From Alphaproteobacteria bacterium (GTDB lineage Bacteria > Pseudomonadota > Alphaproteobacteria > Caulobacterales > Parvularculaceae): a stretch of 64,000 bases of DNA. The DNA is taken from positions 44,579 to 108,578 of the forward strand of contig JAUIEG010000001.1 in the NCBI GenBank assembly GCA_030428745.1. Reading direction: 5' to 3'. Within the stretch, counting starts at the first letter, position 1; every line of letters begins with the position of its first letter. Below, piece by piece: positions 35,405 through 44,259 of the stretch. The notes below the pieces were generated by a model that saw nothing but the letters and a program-made list of their open reading frames with translations, did no database searches and had not been told where the DNA came from. The position numbers were made by a program, and so were the translations under genes.

Positions 35405-35889
35405 TTCTTAGCCCCTCCTCAATCACATCCCAGGCGCCACGCATGACGCCTTCGGCCCTCCCGGACATAAATCAGATCGCCACGAATAATCCCGTGGGAT
35501 GACGCCACAACAGTGCCATCGGGTCCATAATGACCCCACGCGACCCTATACGGTCAAATCGAATTATTTCCGATACTTATTCTTTTATGTTATGACTTCA
35601 GCGGGTCAGCGATAAACAGTTAGCAGCAAACGGGATACTTTCCTCCACCACTTTTGCATGCATTATTTTCATCGATGGTGCCACAAAGTAACGTTGCCCT
35701 TATGACAATCTACAAGCTTACAAAAGACAACATCGGCACCAGGATTTTAACTAATGGCGCTGCAGCGAGAAGAATATGACGCGATGTTCCGCTTGCAATA
35801 GAAACGCTAGTCAAAAAACTTGCACAATGGATTATCGATAAGAATAAGGTCAAGATTATTGTCTGTCATGAGTATCGTATGAATTTGCC
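35405..35889. other. 485-base divergent intergenic region
   Basis: This stretch separates the TonB receptor (minus) and the threonine-synthase-like gene (plus). It is AT-richer than its flanks and must hold both promoters. I see no gene, RNA or repeat that I can support in it. Confidence 0.4.
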
Positions 35890-35925
35890 TTGTATGAATC
35901 ATGTGAGGAAATCGGGGATTTAGAT

Positions 35926-37125
35926 TTGACAAACTCGACGAATGTCGGCGCTAAGTCGCACAAATCAGCAAAAGCCCGTCATAAATTGAATTCCAACCTT
36001 ATTGGAATTGAATGCCTCCGTTGCAAAACGAAGCATGAACTAGCCGACTACTTCACCGGTTGCCCGTTGTGCCTAGCAGAAGGTTACCCGGCAAGCGTTC
36101 GCCAATTATATAGCGCCGACGCATGGCAAGTGAATTCTGGGCATAAAGGCATGACGCGATACGCTTCGTGTTTGCCTTATACCAATTTTACGACACTCGG
36201 CGAAGGCGGCACGCCTTTAATCGCCGCGCCAGCGCTCGCCGACGGCATAGGAACCGGCGCTATTTTCGTAAAATGTGAAGGACAAAACCCCACAGGTTCG
36301 CACAAAGACCGGATGAGCGCACTCGCCGTCACCCGCGCATCGGATATCGGAGCCGAGACGGTGATCGGAGCGTCTTCCGGGAACGCAGGCGCGTCGATTG
36401 CGGCCTATGCTGCGCGGGCCGGTCTTCAATGCGTGATTGTTACGACGCATGATATGAATCCGATCTGGCGGCGTGCCATTGCGGCGACCGGCGCCCGATT
36501 AGTCGAGGCAAAGAACTCTCTTGACCGGTGGGAATATGTCGAAAAACGCGCAACTGAAGACGGCTGGTTTCCGGTCACCAATTACATTAACTCGCCTGTC
36601 GGCAGCAATCATTTCGGCGTGGACGGACTAAGGACAATTGCATTCGAACTTTTCGAGGAAACGGGCGCACAGGGCGTCGACGCCATTATCGTTCCTACAT
36701 CTCGTGCGGACCTCATTTGGGGCGTCTTCGAAGGATTTCGATTTTTAAAGGAAAACGGCCTTATTCAGCGAGTGCCTCGGCTTTACGCCGTCGAACCATT
36801 TTCAAGAATAGATTCGGTCCTCCGGGGAAGCGACTATCGAGGGAATTTTGAAGGACACACGCGCCAAATCTCCATTGCCGGGTCAACGGTAACGTATCAG
36901 GCGATTGACGCCTTAAAGCAGTCGCAAGGCGGCGTTGTCGTCGTGAACGATGACGCGGCAGTGAGCGACCAGCGGATATTGGCGCAGAACGGATTTTATA
37001 TGGAACTTTCTTCAGCCGCCAGCCTCAGCGGACTGAGACGATTACTCGACAGGGGTGATATCCATGCCGACGAACGCGTTATTTTGATCGCAACGTCTAG
37101 CGGGTATAAGGAATTCGATTTTTAA
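35926..37125 (+). CDS. Threonine synthase-like PLP enzyme with N-terminal zinc ribbon
   Basis: About 399 residues of fold-type II. An N-terminal zinc ribbon is seen (C-x2-C near residue 28 and a second C-x2-C about 18 residues later), then the PLP site G-S-H-K-D-R-M-S and the phosphate-binding S-S-G-N-A-G-A-S. This fits threonine synthase or a related ammonia-lyase. The TTG at 35926, with GGGGA seven bases upstream, is preferred over the TTG at 35890, which lacks a ribosome site. With RidA nearby, a dehydratase-like enzyme making enamines is possible. The true reaction is not settled. Confidence 0.7.
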   Translation: MTNSTNVGAKSHKSAKARHKLNSNLIGIECLRCKTKHELADYFTGCPLCLAEGYPASVRQLYSADAWQVNSGHKGMTRYASCLPYTNFTTLGEGGTPLIAAPALADGIGTGAIFVKCEGQNPTGSHKDRMSALAVTRASDIGAETVIGASSGNAGASIAAYAARAGLQCVIVTTHDMNPIWRRAIAATGARLVEAKNSLDRWEYVEKRATEDGWFPVTNYINSPVGSNHFGVDGLRTIAFELFEETGAQGVDAIIVPTSRADLIWGVFEGFRFLKENGLIQRVPRLYAVEPFSRIDSVLRGSDYRGNFEGHTRQISIAGSTVTYQAIDALKQSQGGVVVVNDDAAVSDQRILAQNGFYMELSSAASLSGLRRLLDRGDIHADERVILIATSSGYKEFDF

Positions 37126-37219
37126 GAATCTCTCATTTCGAAGTATTTCTGATTAGAGCTTTTGTCGCTTTAGCCACCCGAAGTAGCTGAAATGGTTTTC
37201 GATCATGAAACTGAATTTG

Positions 37220-38527
37220 CTACCGTTGCTTTAGTTGCGCCGTCCTTGTGATAAAGCGCTGGCGTCTGATGAAATAAAATGCGCTTCCGATCAGCGACAA
37301 AAAGATCGCTGCGGCCCACGCCTTTAATGAAGCATGTCCTACCAACCAGATCGAAAGCAGGAAGGCGAAAACGGGCACGATCAAACCGCCAGGAATCGCG
37401 AATTGTCGCGGGTCTTTGTCCATTGTTTTTTCTATCCGCGGCAAGGACGCGATGGTCAACGCATAGGTAATGAAACGTACCAGCGTGCTAACCGTCGCCA
37501 GCCAGACAAATCCGCCGCTAACGCCGAGCAAAATCCCGAGGCCGCCGCAAAACAGGATGGAATTGCCCGGTGTCCCGAACTTCGGATGAACCGCTGCGAA
37601 CCATTTAGGTATCGTTTCCTGCTTGCTCAGGGCGAAGGTCAATCGCGGTCCCACGAGCATCGACGTGGCGCTGGAGCCCGCGATCGAAAAAACGGCCCCC
37701 AACGCCAAAATGGACGCCCCGATGGGACCGATGAGTCGTTCAGCAACCTGAGCGAGCGGCGTTTTCGTTTCCGCAATAGCCGGATCGACTGAAATCGAGA
37801 CGACCTGGATTGCGATATAGAAGACCGAGACCAGCGCAACGGTCGTTACTAATGCAATGGGAATGTCGGCCTTCGGATTCTTTGACTCGCCGGCGTTAAT
37901 GACCGCCACTTCAAAACCGATAAACGCGTACATGAGGATGAGGATCGCTTCTCCAAGCGCTCTCATTTCGGGAACGCTCGCGCCTATGATGGCGTCCAGT
38001 TCCGTTGACGGCAGGCCGAACAGCACGAGAAGAAACAGCGGCGCAAGCTTCAAGATCGTCAGGACATAAAGCAGCGTCAGACTGTTGCGCACGCCGATAT
38101 AGTTGATCCAGGTGTAGAAAGAAATCAGCATTGCAACTGCCATTGGCCGGATCAGGGGCGTATCAAGCGCCGGCAGGAACCAGCTTGCATAGCTCACGAG
38201 CAGGTTCGAGCTCGCCGCAAGCCCCGCGACGCGGCTGATATAAAGCAGCCACCCTGTCTGGAATCCGACAAACCGGCCGAAGGAATGGGTCGTGTAGACA
38301 ATCGGCCCCCCGGTTTCCTTAAAAAAACTCGCCGCTCTTGCAAACGACAAAGCGATTGTTGTGATCAGCAACGCGGCGATCAGAAAAACCCACGGACTGA
38401 AATACCCGGCTTGTTGCATCGCGACGGCAGGCAAGGCGAAAATCCCTGAGCCGATGATCCCGTTCAAGGCGATGACGCCCGTTCCAATGCGTCCGGTTGT
38501 TCGCGCAAGCTCAGTATTATCCGCCAA
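37220..38527 (-). CDS. APC-family amino acid permease
   Basis: A 435-residue permease with about 12 hydrophobic segments and G-I-I-G-S-G-I-F-A-L-P in the first, the APC superfamily pattern. The TTG at 38527 with GGAG upstream is used; a longer frame to 38626 would overlap the neighbouring lyase gene by 41 bases. It lies after the lyase gene on the same strand and is likely its transporter partner. Substrate unknown. Confidence 0.82.
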   Translation of the reverse strand: MADNTELARTTGRIGTGVIALNGIIGSGIFALPAVAMQQAGYFSPWVFLIAALLITTIALSFARAASFFKETGGPIVYTTHSFGRFVGFQTGWLLYISRVAGLAASSNLLVSYASWFLPALDTPLIRPMAVAMLISFYTWINYIGVRNSLTLLYVLTILKLAPLFLLVLFGLPSTELDAIIGASVPEMRALGEAILILMYAFIGFEVAVINAGESKNPKADIPIALVTTVALVSVFYIAIQVVSISVDPAIAETKTPLAQVAERLIGPIGASILALGAVFSIAGSSATSMLVGPRLTFALSKQETIPKWFAAVHPKFGTPGNSILFCGGLGILLGVSGGFVWLATVSTLVRFITYALTIASLPRIEKTMDKDPRQFAIPGGLIVPVFAFLLSIWLVGHASLKAWAAAIFLSLIGSAFYFIRRQRFITRTAQLKQR

Positions 38528-38585
38528 GTTGATGCTCCATTGTCTGTTCGTTTTATTTCTCTTCAGGTCACCACAAAGCGGATTA

Positions 38586-39833
38586 TTACGATGTGACGGC
38601 ACGCATGCGGGCAAACGCCGCCTCAAGATCAGCGATCAGGTCCGCCGGGTCCTCAAGGCCTGCATGCACGCGGATAAGTTCACAGTCTTCGTCAATTACG
38701 CTCGCTACCCGGACAGGTTTCGGCCAGGCCGGCACCAGCAGGCTCTCATACCCGCCCCAGCTGGAGCCCAGGCCGAAGAGCGACAAATGGTCGAAAAACG
38801 CCGACGCCGCTTGATCGCTCATTCTAGCAAGCTCGACGCCGAATAATCCCGACGCGCCATCGTAATCGCGCCGCCAGATATCATAACCCGGATCGTCCTT
38901 AAGCGCCGGATAGCGTATCCGCGCCACTTCCGGCTGCTGCGCTAGCCACTCGATCAGGCAAAACGCGTTTTGCTGATGGCGCTCCATGCGCACGTCCAGC
39001 GTACGCAAACCGCGATGCGCGAGATAACAGTCATCCGGGCTGGCGCTATTGCCCCAGCGCCCGGCCATATCCTTGATCTTCTCAAAATGAGATCGGCTTC
39101 GCACGCTGATCGACCCAAGCATGATGTCCGAATGGCCTGAAAAATACTTCGTGCCCGACTGAATCGATACATCGACGCCATGATCGAGAGGACGATAGTA
39201 CAGCGGCGTCGCCCATGTGTTGTCGATCAGTGTGATCGCTCCCGCCGCTCTCGCCGCCTCGACCACAACAGGGATGTCAATCATCTCGAACAATTGCGAA
39301 CCAGGCGATTCAAGAAACACGGCGCGTGTATTGCTGCGAAATTTAGATCGTATCTCATCACCGATTCTTGGATTGAAGTATGAGATCTCGACGCCGAACC
39401 GCTTCAGAATTGTCTCGAAAAACTTTCGCGTCGTGCCGTAAACGCAATCGGCGGCGAGCAGATGATCTCCGGCGCTCAAAAAAGCCGCCGCCGCCAGCGC
39501 ATTCGCCGCTGTGCCGGACGAGGTGATCAACGTATCGCTTGCATTCTCCAGTTTCGAAATTGCGTCCGCTAGTGCAAATGTGGTTTTGGTGCCATAAAGC
39601 CCGTAGATCACATCGTCGTAATATCCGTCATGTCGGCGCTTATAGGCCTCGACAGTAGGATAGAAGACAGTCGAGGCGCGATAAACCGGCGGATTGAGGA
39701 TGCCGGCCTGTTCCGAAGGTCTCGGGCCGCCATGCGTCGCGACCGTCGCCTGCCTCAAGACTTCCTTTTTCGCGCTCTTTTGCGATTTTTTATCATCAAT
39801 TATGTCAGTGTACGGGTTATTATCCGCCTTCAC
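38586..39833 (-). CDS. Cystathionine beta-lyase-like PLP enzyme (Cys/Met metabolism family)
   Basis: A 415-residue fold-type I PLP enzyme: Y-G-x-x-G-T-K-T (77-84), S-S-G-T-A-A-N-A-L, D-N-T-W-A-T-P and the PLP lysine in Q-S-G-T-K-Y-F-S-G-H-S-D. It is closest in pattern to MetC/cystathionine beta-lyase, which breaks C-S or related bonds with enamine intermediates, consistent with a nearby RidA. It has an unusual N-terminal extension of about 25 residues rich in Lys/Asp. It is divergent from a LysR gene. Confidence 0.82.
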   Translation of the reverse strand: MKADNNPYTDIIDDKKSQKSAKKEVLRQATVATHGGPRPSEQAGILNPPVYRASTVFYPTVEAYKRRHDGYYDDVIYGLYGTKTTFALADAISKLENASDTLITSSGTAANALAAAAFLSAGDHLLAADCVYGTTRKFFETILKRFGVEISYFNPRIGDEIRSKFRSNTRAVFLESPGSQLFEMIDIPVVVEAARAAGAITLIDNTWATPLYYRPLDHGVDVSIQSGTKYFSGHSDIMLGSISVRSRSHFEKIKDMAGRWGNSASPDDCYLAHRGLRTLDVRMERHQQNAFCLIEWLAQQPEVARIRYPALKDDPGYDIWRRDYDGASGLFGVELARMSDQAASAFFDHLSLFGLGSSWGGYESLLVPAWPKPVRVASVIDEDCELIRVHAGLEDPADLIADLEAAFARMRAVTS

Positions 39834-40126
39834 CGCATTCCCCCTGTCTTTATAGTTCTATGGTCAACCGCCTGTCGAATTTCGTACATCTGTTAATATA
39901 TCCGTTTAAAGAATTTCGACTTTCGGCAAGCGATGCGCGTGAATCAGACCGGTGTGTCAGGCGCAGTCTCCCCGGTCCCGGCACAGGCCGGGATCGCTTA
40001 CTCTTATTCGTCTTCATAAACTCCTTTCAAAGTCTCTTGCCGCATTCAGCGCCAGCTGAGTCATGTTGTAAAATAGAAAAATGTGGCTAGGGTATTCGGG
40101 AATGTAATGACCCTCGGGACAACTTA
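39834..40126. other. 293-base divergent region between lyase and LysR genes
   Basis: This is the likely regulatory region for the lyase-permease unit and the LysR gene. No operator could be fixed with confidence, and no other gene is seen. Confidence 0.4.
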
Positions 40127-41062
40127 ATGAATCTCCGCCAACTGGACGCTTTTCGCGCTGTAATGATGACTGGTTCGGTGACGAATGCGGCTGAATTCCT
40201 GCACGTCTCCCAGCCTGCGGTAAGCCGGCTGATCGCCGACCTTGAACACGTCGTCGGCTTCAGTCTGTTCGTGCGTGAAAAGGGAAGCGCGCTGGCGCCG
40301 ACGCCGGAAGCGGAATCCTTCTTCCAGGAAGTCGACCGTAATTTCGCAGGGCTCGACACGCTAAAGCGGGCCGCCGATGACATTCGAAACTTTCGATCGG
40401 GTCAATTGCGGATCGCAAGCCTGCCAGCGCTAGCAATGGGCTTCTTGCCGTCCGTTATTCAGAAGTTTCACGCGCAGCACCCGTCCGTAACCGTGCAACT
40501 GCAAACACGAAGCTCTTCTACAGTTCGGCAATGGGTCGCGGCGCAGCAGTTCGATTTGGGACTCGCCCGTCCCGGCGAATATCCGGGCGTGGACGCGCGC
40601 CTGTTCACAAGCGTACCAGGCGTGTGTGTTTTTCCGCCGGGCCATCGCATGGGCGCGCTCGACGTCGTCAAGCCGAAAGATTTCGAAAGCGAGCCGTTTA
40701 TTTCATTGGCGCTCGAAGATCTTTCGCGTGCGCGAATCGACCGTGTATTTGAAAAAGCCCGCGTTTCGAGAAACATCATCGTCGAAACGCAATATGCGGC
40801 GACTATCTGCGGCCTTGTTCTCAAGGGCGTCGGCGTTTCAATCATCAATCCGATCACGGCCATGGATTTCATCGAGCGTCATCTCGAAGCACGCCGCTTT
40901 GAGCCAGAAGTTCAGTTTGAATACATGCTTTTTCTACCCAAACACAAACCACCGTCCCGCCTCACCGAGTCATTCTTGAAAATTCTTGAAGAGGTTCGAG
41001 ACGAAGCGCTGGAACTTGCGATGTCCCGGACTGTAAGACGCAAGCGCGCCAAAGCCAAATAG
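40127..41062 (+). CDS. LysR-type transcriptional regulator
   Basis: A 311-residue protein with the N-terminal winged helix-turn-helix (M-N-L-R-Q-L-D-A-F-R-A-V at the start and S-Q-P-A-V-S-R-L-I-A-D-L-E, about 29-41) and a LysR substrate-binding domain from about 90 to 295. It is divergent from the lyase-permease pair and probably controls it. The inducer is unknown. Confidence 0.88.
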   Translation: MNLRQLDAFRAVMMTGSVTNAAEFLHVSQPAVSRLIADLEHVVGFSLFVREKGSALAPTPEAESFFQEVDRNFAGLDTLKRAADDIRNFRSGQLRIASLPALAMGFLPSVIQKFHAQHPSVTVQLQTRSSSTVRQWVAAQQFDLGLARPGEYPGVDARLFTSVPGVCVFPPGHRMGALDVVKPKDFESEPFISLALEDLSRARIDRVFEKARVSRNIIVETQYAATICGLVLKGVGVSIINPITAMDFIERHLEARRFEPEVQFEYMLFLPKHKPPSRLTESFLKILEEVRDEALELAMSRTVRRKRAKAK

Positions 41063-41174
41063 GTAGACCAGTCGAGTGCTGAGCCCGCAATCAGCGGCTC
41101 GTCAACTCAACGGCCTATGTCGAGTCCTTTCTCCGCCAAGCGGCGAAACATGAGGCTTCAGCCCGGCGAAGCGA

Positions 41175-41444
41175 ATGATTGACACCTCGGTCGAGCCATC
41201 AGAGCAGCATGGCCATGAATGCATTGATGACGAACTGAACCCGGAATTCCGGTGGAGCGATGTCCGACGCAATATCCTTAGTTTGAAGGGATATTTCTCA
41301 GCGCTCTAAGTCCGCGAGCATCTTGCGAAAATAGCTGAGCACAAAGCCCCCGCTCTTCTAGCGTGGGTTAACTCGCCTGAACTTCCTGACGCCTCCGAAC
41401 CCTTACCCGCTACTCAAGTTATGCATGAAGCCCTGGACGAATGA
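41175..41444 (+). pseudogene. Possible decayed small ORF interrupted by a stop codon
   Basis: From the ATG at 41175 a 44-codon frame reads as ordinary protein and stops at TAA 41307-41309. The same frame then continues for about 44 more codons, also protein-like, to TGA. An upstream stop at 41151 bounds the frame. It may be a gene broken by one nonsense mutation, or two chance frames. I recognise no family. Confidence 0.3.
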
Positions 41445-41758
41445 CGGGGCAAAATCAGACGCGGCACAATGAACCCTACGCAATCGGTTGATTTATCAGT
41501 ATATTGTCCATCATTCAGACAGACTAACTTCTTGTAATATCGCCCGAAATTCAGCCTGTGGTGCCTGACATAAAGTTCGATACGCATTCACAAAGGGGAG
41601 GCAGTGTTACTGTGAGAACCGGCGGCACCATTATGCATCACATCATGAAGGCGGTAGCTTGTTAGCCCGAGTAGCCGTCGAACGGCCTTAAGATTTTTTT
41701 GAAGTTGGTTTTTAGCTCATCAGAAACAACTGGACCAAGCAGCTATCAGGGTATTCAG

Positions 41759-41786
41759 AAGGGCGGATTTATCGGCTCGCCCTTTT
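41759..41786 (+). terminator. Hairpin with short U-tract
   Basis: A-A-G-G-G-C-G pairs with C-G-C-C-C-T-T (7 bp), with a 12-base loop and TTTT at the 3' side. It is a plausible Rho-independent terminator on the plus strand, although no intact gene immediately precedes it. Confidence 0.5.
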
Positions 41787-41854
41787 GAAACTGACGATCG
41801 ATTGTGCTGACACCGTTCGCGATTGCCCATTTTTGTAGGTTTTGGATTTGAACC

Positions 41855-41872
41855 GCTTACCATGCGCTTACC
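41855..41872 (+). repeat. GCTTACC-N4-GCTTACC pair near the truncated tRNA-Asp copy
   Basis: Two direct copies of GCTTACC at 41855-41861 and 41866-41872, 67 bases from the truncated tRNA copy. The same pair with the same 4-base gap occurs beside the intact tRNA at 63799. It could be integrase arm-type or excisionase binding sites, which is inference. Confidence 0.5.
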
Positions 41873-41939
41873 CAGCACCCTTTGGGACATGCGCACACCA
41901 AAGCCAGCCTTCATAACCATCTGAATTCAAAGAAAAGTA

Positions 41940-41985
41940 TGGCGCGAGTGACGGGACTTGAACCCGCGACCTCCGGCGTGACAGG
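41940..41985 (-). repeat. Truncated 3' part of tRNA-Asp (attachment-site direct repeat)
   Basis: 46 bases identical to 63883-63928, in the same orientation, covering tRNA-Asp from the anticodon stem-loop to CCA. Identity ends abruptly at 41986. An island integrated at a tRNA 3' end leaves exactly this kind of duplicate on its far side. The left end of the inferred island is here. Confidence 0.8.
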
Positions 41986-42066
41986 AATCTGCTTCGGATA
42001 TCAAACTTGGCAACTAGGATACGATATACGACGGTCTCGTCAAATTTCTCAAAAAACGTCTGCGAA

Positions 42067-44139
42067 CTAGATCGTTCCGCTAAAGACAATAGATAGCGCA
42101 CGCGCGCCATGCCTGTCGCGTAGCTCTTCCAGAGCCACGGGAGACAGGTCCCGCGCACCATCAAACCTGGTGCGCAATCGGCTATCGCCTCCGCGCAACA
42201 TGTTTTTCAACTCGATCCTTAGCTTTACGCTCTTCAGCCAAGTCGATTCCCAATAAAGATCGAGATCCGCCCCTTCCTTCGATCTGACGAACTCATCAAG
42301 ACCGAACTCAAACTCCGGCGCGCCCAGATCGAGCTCCCAGCCCCACGCCCACCGCTGCTCCGTAAAATCCTGCCGGAATTCTGCGGATGCAATCCAGCGT
42401 TGTTCATTTGAGAACCGGCGCGCGGCGCCGGTGACAGGGTCGATGACGCGGCTGCGTCGCCATTCCCCCTCAAAGTCGAGCCGCGCATTTGAAAGGCCCG
42501 CCCAGTCCAGTGGAAGCGCGCCATCCGCTTTAACGCCCCAACGGTGACCATCGCCAATATTGCCTGGCGTCTCATCTCCGTCCTGGAGGGGCAGCAAATC
42601 CTGAACGTCCGAGACCCAATGCCTGTAGAGAGCAAGATTAAGCGCGCCCGCTTCCCCAAAGCGCTGGCGCAATGCGACCTCCGCCACCCAGGTCGTCTCT
42701 GGTCTCAGTTCCGGATTGCCGAGCGCCAGATCCTGGTCATCAAAATCGGAAGCGCTCACAAAATCAAAAAAATCAAGTTGCGCGACCTCCCGGCGAAAAC
42801 TCGCCTGAAATTGCTGAGCGCCCGTCCTCGCATAGAGCGCGGAGAGGGACGGCCGCACATAAAACAGGCTCTGACTAGAGGCAACATCGCCAGACTGGCG
42901 AATTGTTGACGCCTCGATCCCTAGCCCGGTCTCCAGCGTCAGAGCTCCCAGCCGCCAGGAATCCTGAAGGCTCGCCTCTACCCTCTCTTCCGACACGCTT
43001 GCATTCGCACCCGGCACGATTTCAGGCAGAAAACCGCCGCCCTCATCGACTATTAACATCTGCCTGTTGTCGAGGGTGTTTCTTGCTGCTTCCACGGCTC
43101 CTTCGATGAGGTGGCCCGTCACGCCATCGTATTCTACGGCGGTTCGCCCGATCAGTTCGCTCGTGCGCGCCCGCACCGTGCTGATGCTGAGTTCCGTTCG
43201 GCCAGGGACTGCAGGATCCGGATCACTCAATTCTTCAAATTCTGGCAGGCGATCCCGGCGGTACAGTCCAAGGATTTTAACATTCCAGCCAACCGGCAAC
43301 GCCTTTTCGTAATCCACTCCGGCCTCGAACGAACGAAGCTTCTTTGTCGACGATTGGAGCACTGTATAGTCAATCAGGCCAACATTGACCGGCGTGCGAT
43401 CCGATATTTCGACCGCAACCGCCTTTTCAGTCGCTCCTCTTCCATTGAAACTGGCGCGCCCGCCCGCCAGATCAAAATTGGAGCTGAGGCTGACGACAAT
43501 CTCACGGCCCTTCTCGCGTTCAGTTTCATCCCTGAATTCCGCCGGCGCGCCAATTTCATCCGTAAGTAATTCGGCGCCTGACAGCAAATCCCGGTCTTGC
43601 TCAACAGAAACGCCAAAAACATATTCGGCGGCATTCCATTCCCCTGAGTAAGAAATAGATGCGAATGGGGAAAACGTGTTCGAACGCAGAAGAATGTCGC
43701 CGCCGCTTTCCCAGGTCAGGACGCCCGCGCTTTGCGGCTTTAAATAAACACTCGCCACTAACGTCTGACCGCGCAAATCCGACCGCGCAAAGGGACCGCG
43801 AATGACGTCAATTCGAGACACGCTTTCCGCCGGTATGCGTTCGAGAATATCCGAAACCGTATCTGATTTGGCGCTTGGCCGTTCGCCATTGATGAGAATG
43901 TTGCCTGACGCCCCACCGAAGCCGCGAGTCTCCTCGCCGTCCGCTATTTGAAATCCCGGCAAGCGCCGCACCATGTCAAGCGCGGTCACCGGGCGAAATT
44001 GCGCGAAAAAGGAAGCGGGGTAAGAACTCGCGCATCCGGTTTGAGCTTCGCACGAGTTTTCAGTGACGTCTTGCGCCTGCGCCAATTGGCTCGCGGCGAC
44101 TGAAACGACAGCGACAACCGAAAACAATGAGGACTTCAT
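42067..44139 (-). CDS. TonB-dependent outer-membrane receptor
   Basis: About 690 residues from the ATG at 44139: a signal peptide (Ala-Gln-Ala about 20), a plug domain (P-V-T-A-L-D-M-V-R-R-L-P-G-F and I-L-I-N-G-E-R-P) and a beta-barrel. The longer frame to 44235 passes through a terminator hairpin, so it is unlikely; an ATG at 44172 is an alternative. It lies just inside the island's left end and runs in the same direction as the second receptor. Probable cargo is phytate, an inositol phosphate or a metal chelate, inferred from neighbours. Confidence 0.82.
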   Translation of the reverse strand: MKSSLFSVVAVVSVAASQLAQAQDVTENSCEAQTGCASSYPASFFAQFRPVTALDMVRRLPGFQIADGEETRGFGGASGNILINGERPSAKSDTVSDILERIPAESVSRIDVIRGPFARSDLRGQTLVASVYLKPQSAGVLTWESGGDILLRSNTFSPFASISYSGEWNAAEYVFGVSVEQDRDLLSGAELLTDEIGAPAEFRDETEREKGREIVVSLSSNFDLAGGRASFNGRGATEKAVAVEISDRTPVNVGLIDYTVLQSSTKKLRSFEAGVDYEKALPVGWNVKILGLYRRDRLPEFEELSDPDPAVPGRTELSISTVRARTSELIGRTAVEYDGVTGHLIEGAVEAARNTLDNRQMLIVDEGGGFLPEIVPGANASVSEERVEASLQDSWRLGALTLETGLGIEASTIRQSGDVASSQSLFYVRPSLSALYARTGAQQFQASFRREVAQLDFFDFVSASDFDDQDLALGNPELRPETTWVAEVALRQRFGEAGALNLALYRHWVSDVQDLLPLQDGDETPGNIGDGHRWGVKADGALPLDWAGLSNARLDFEGEWRRSRVIDPVTGAARRFSNEQRWIASAEFRQDFTEQRWAWGWELDLGAPEFEFGLDEFVRSKEGADLDLYWESTWLKSVKLRIELKNMLRGGDSRLRTRFDGARDLSPVALEELRDRHGARALSIVFSGTI

Positions 44140-44198
44140 GTGCGCCTGACTTCTTTTTAAAGCCGACATCCGCCCGTGCAACACCTCAAAAGGAGTAT

Positions 44199-44220
44199 GG
44201 CGGCCGCTTGCGCGGCCGCC
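44199..44220 (-). terminator. Strong hairpin terminator between two TonB receptor genes
   Basis: A 9-bp perfect GC stem (GGCGGCCGC with GCGGCCGCC) around a 4-base loop, followed on the minus strand by ATACTCCTTTT. It ends the upstream receptor transcript and implies separate or attenuated expression of the downstream receptor. Confidence 0.7.
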
Positions 44221-44259
44221 AACTGTCGCGTTCAAAGGGAGAGTAAACCGGGACGCAAC

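Larger units (their letters stand above)
41063..41939. other. Gene-poor 877-base stretch left of the island
   Basis: Apart from the possible pseudogene, a hairpin terminator at 41759 and a repeated GCTTACC pair at 41855, I see nothing coding. It lacks an integrase. It resembles the debris zone at an integration site. Confidence 0.4.

Noticed and set aside
41882..42070. 62-codon plus-strand frame containing A-R-V-T-G-L-E-P-A-T-S-G
   Set aside because: It is the antisense reading of the duplicated tRNA-Asp sequence, a common false gene.
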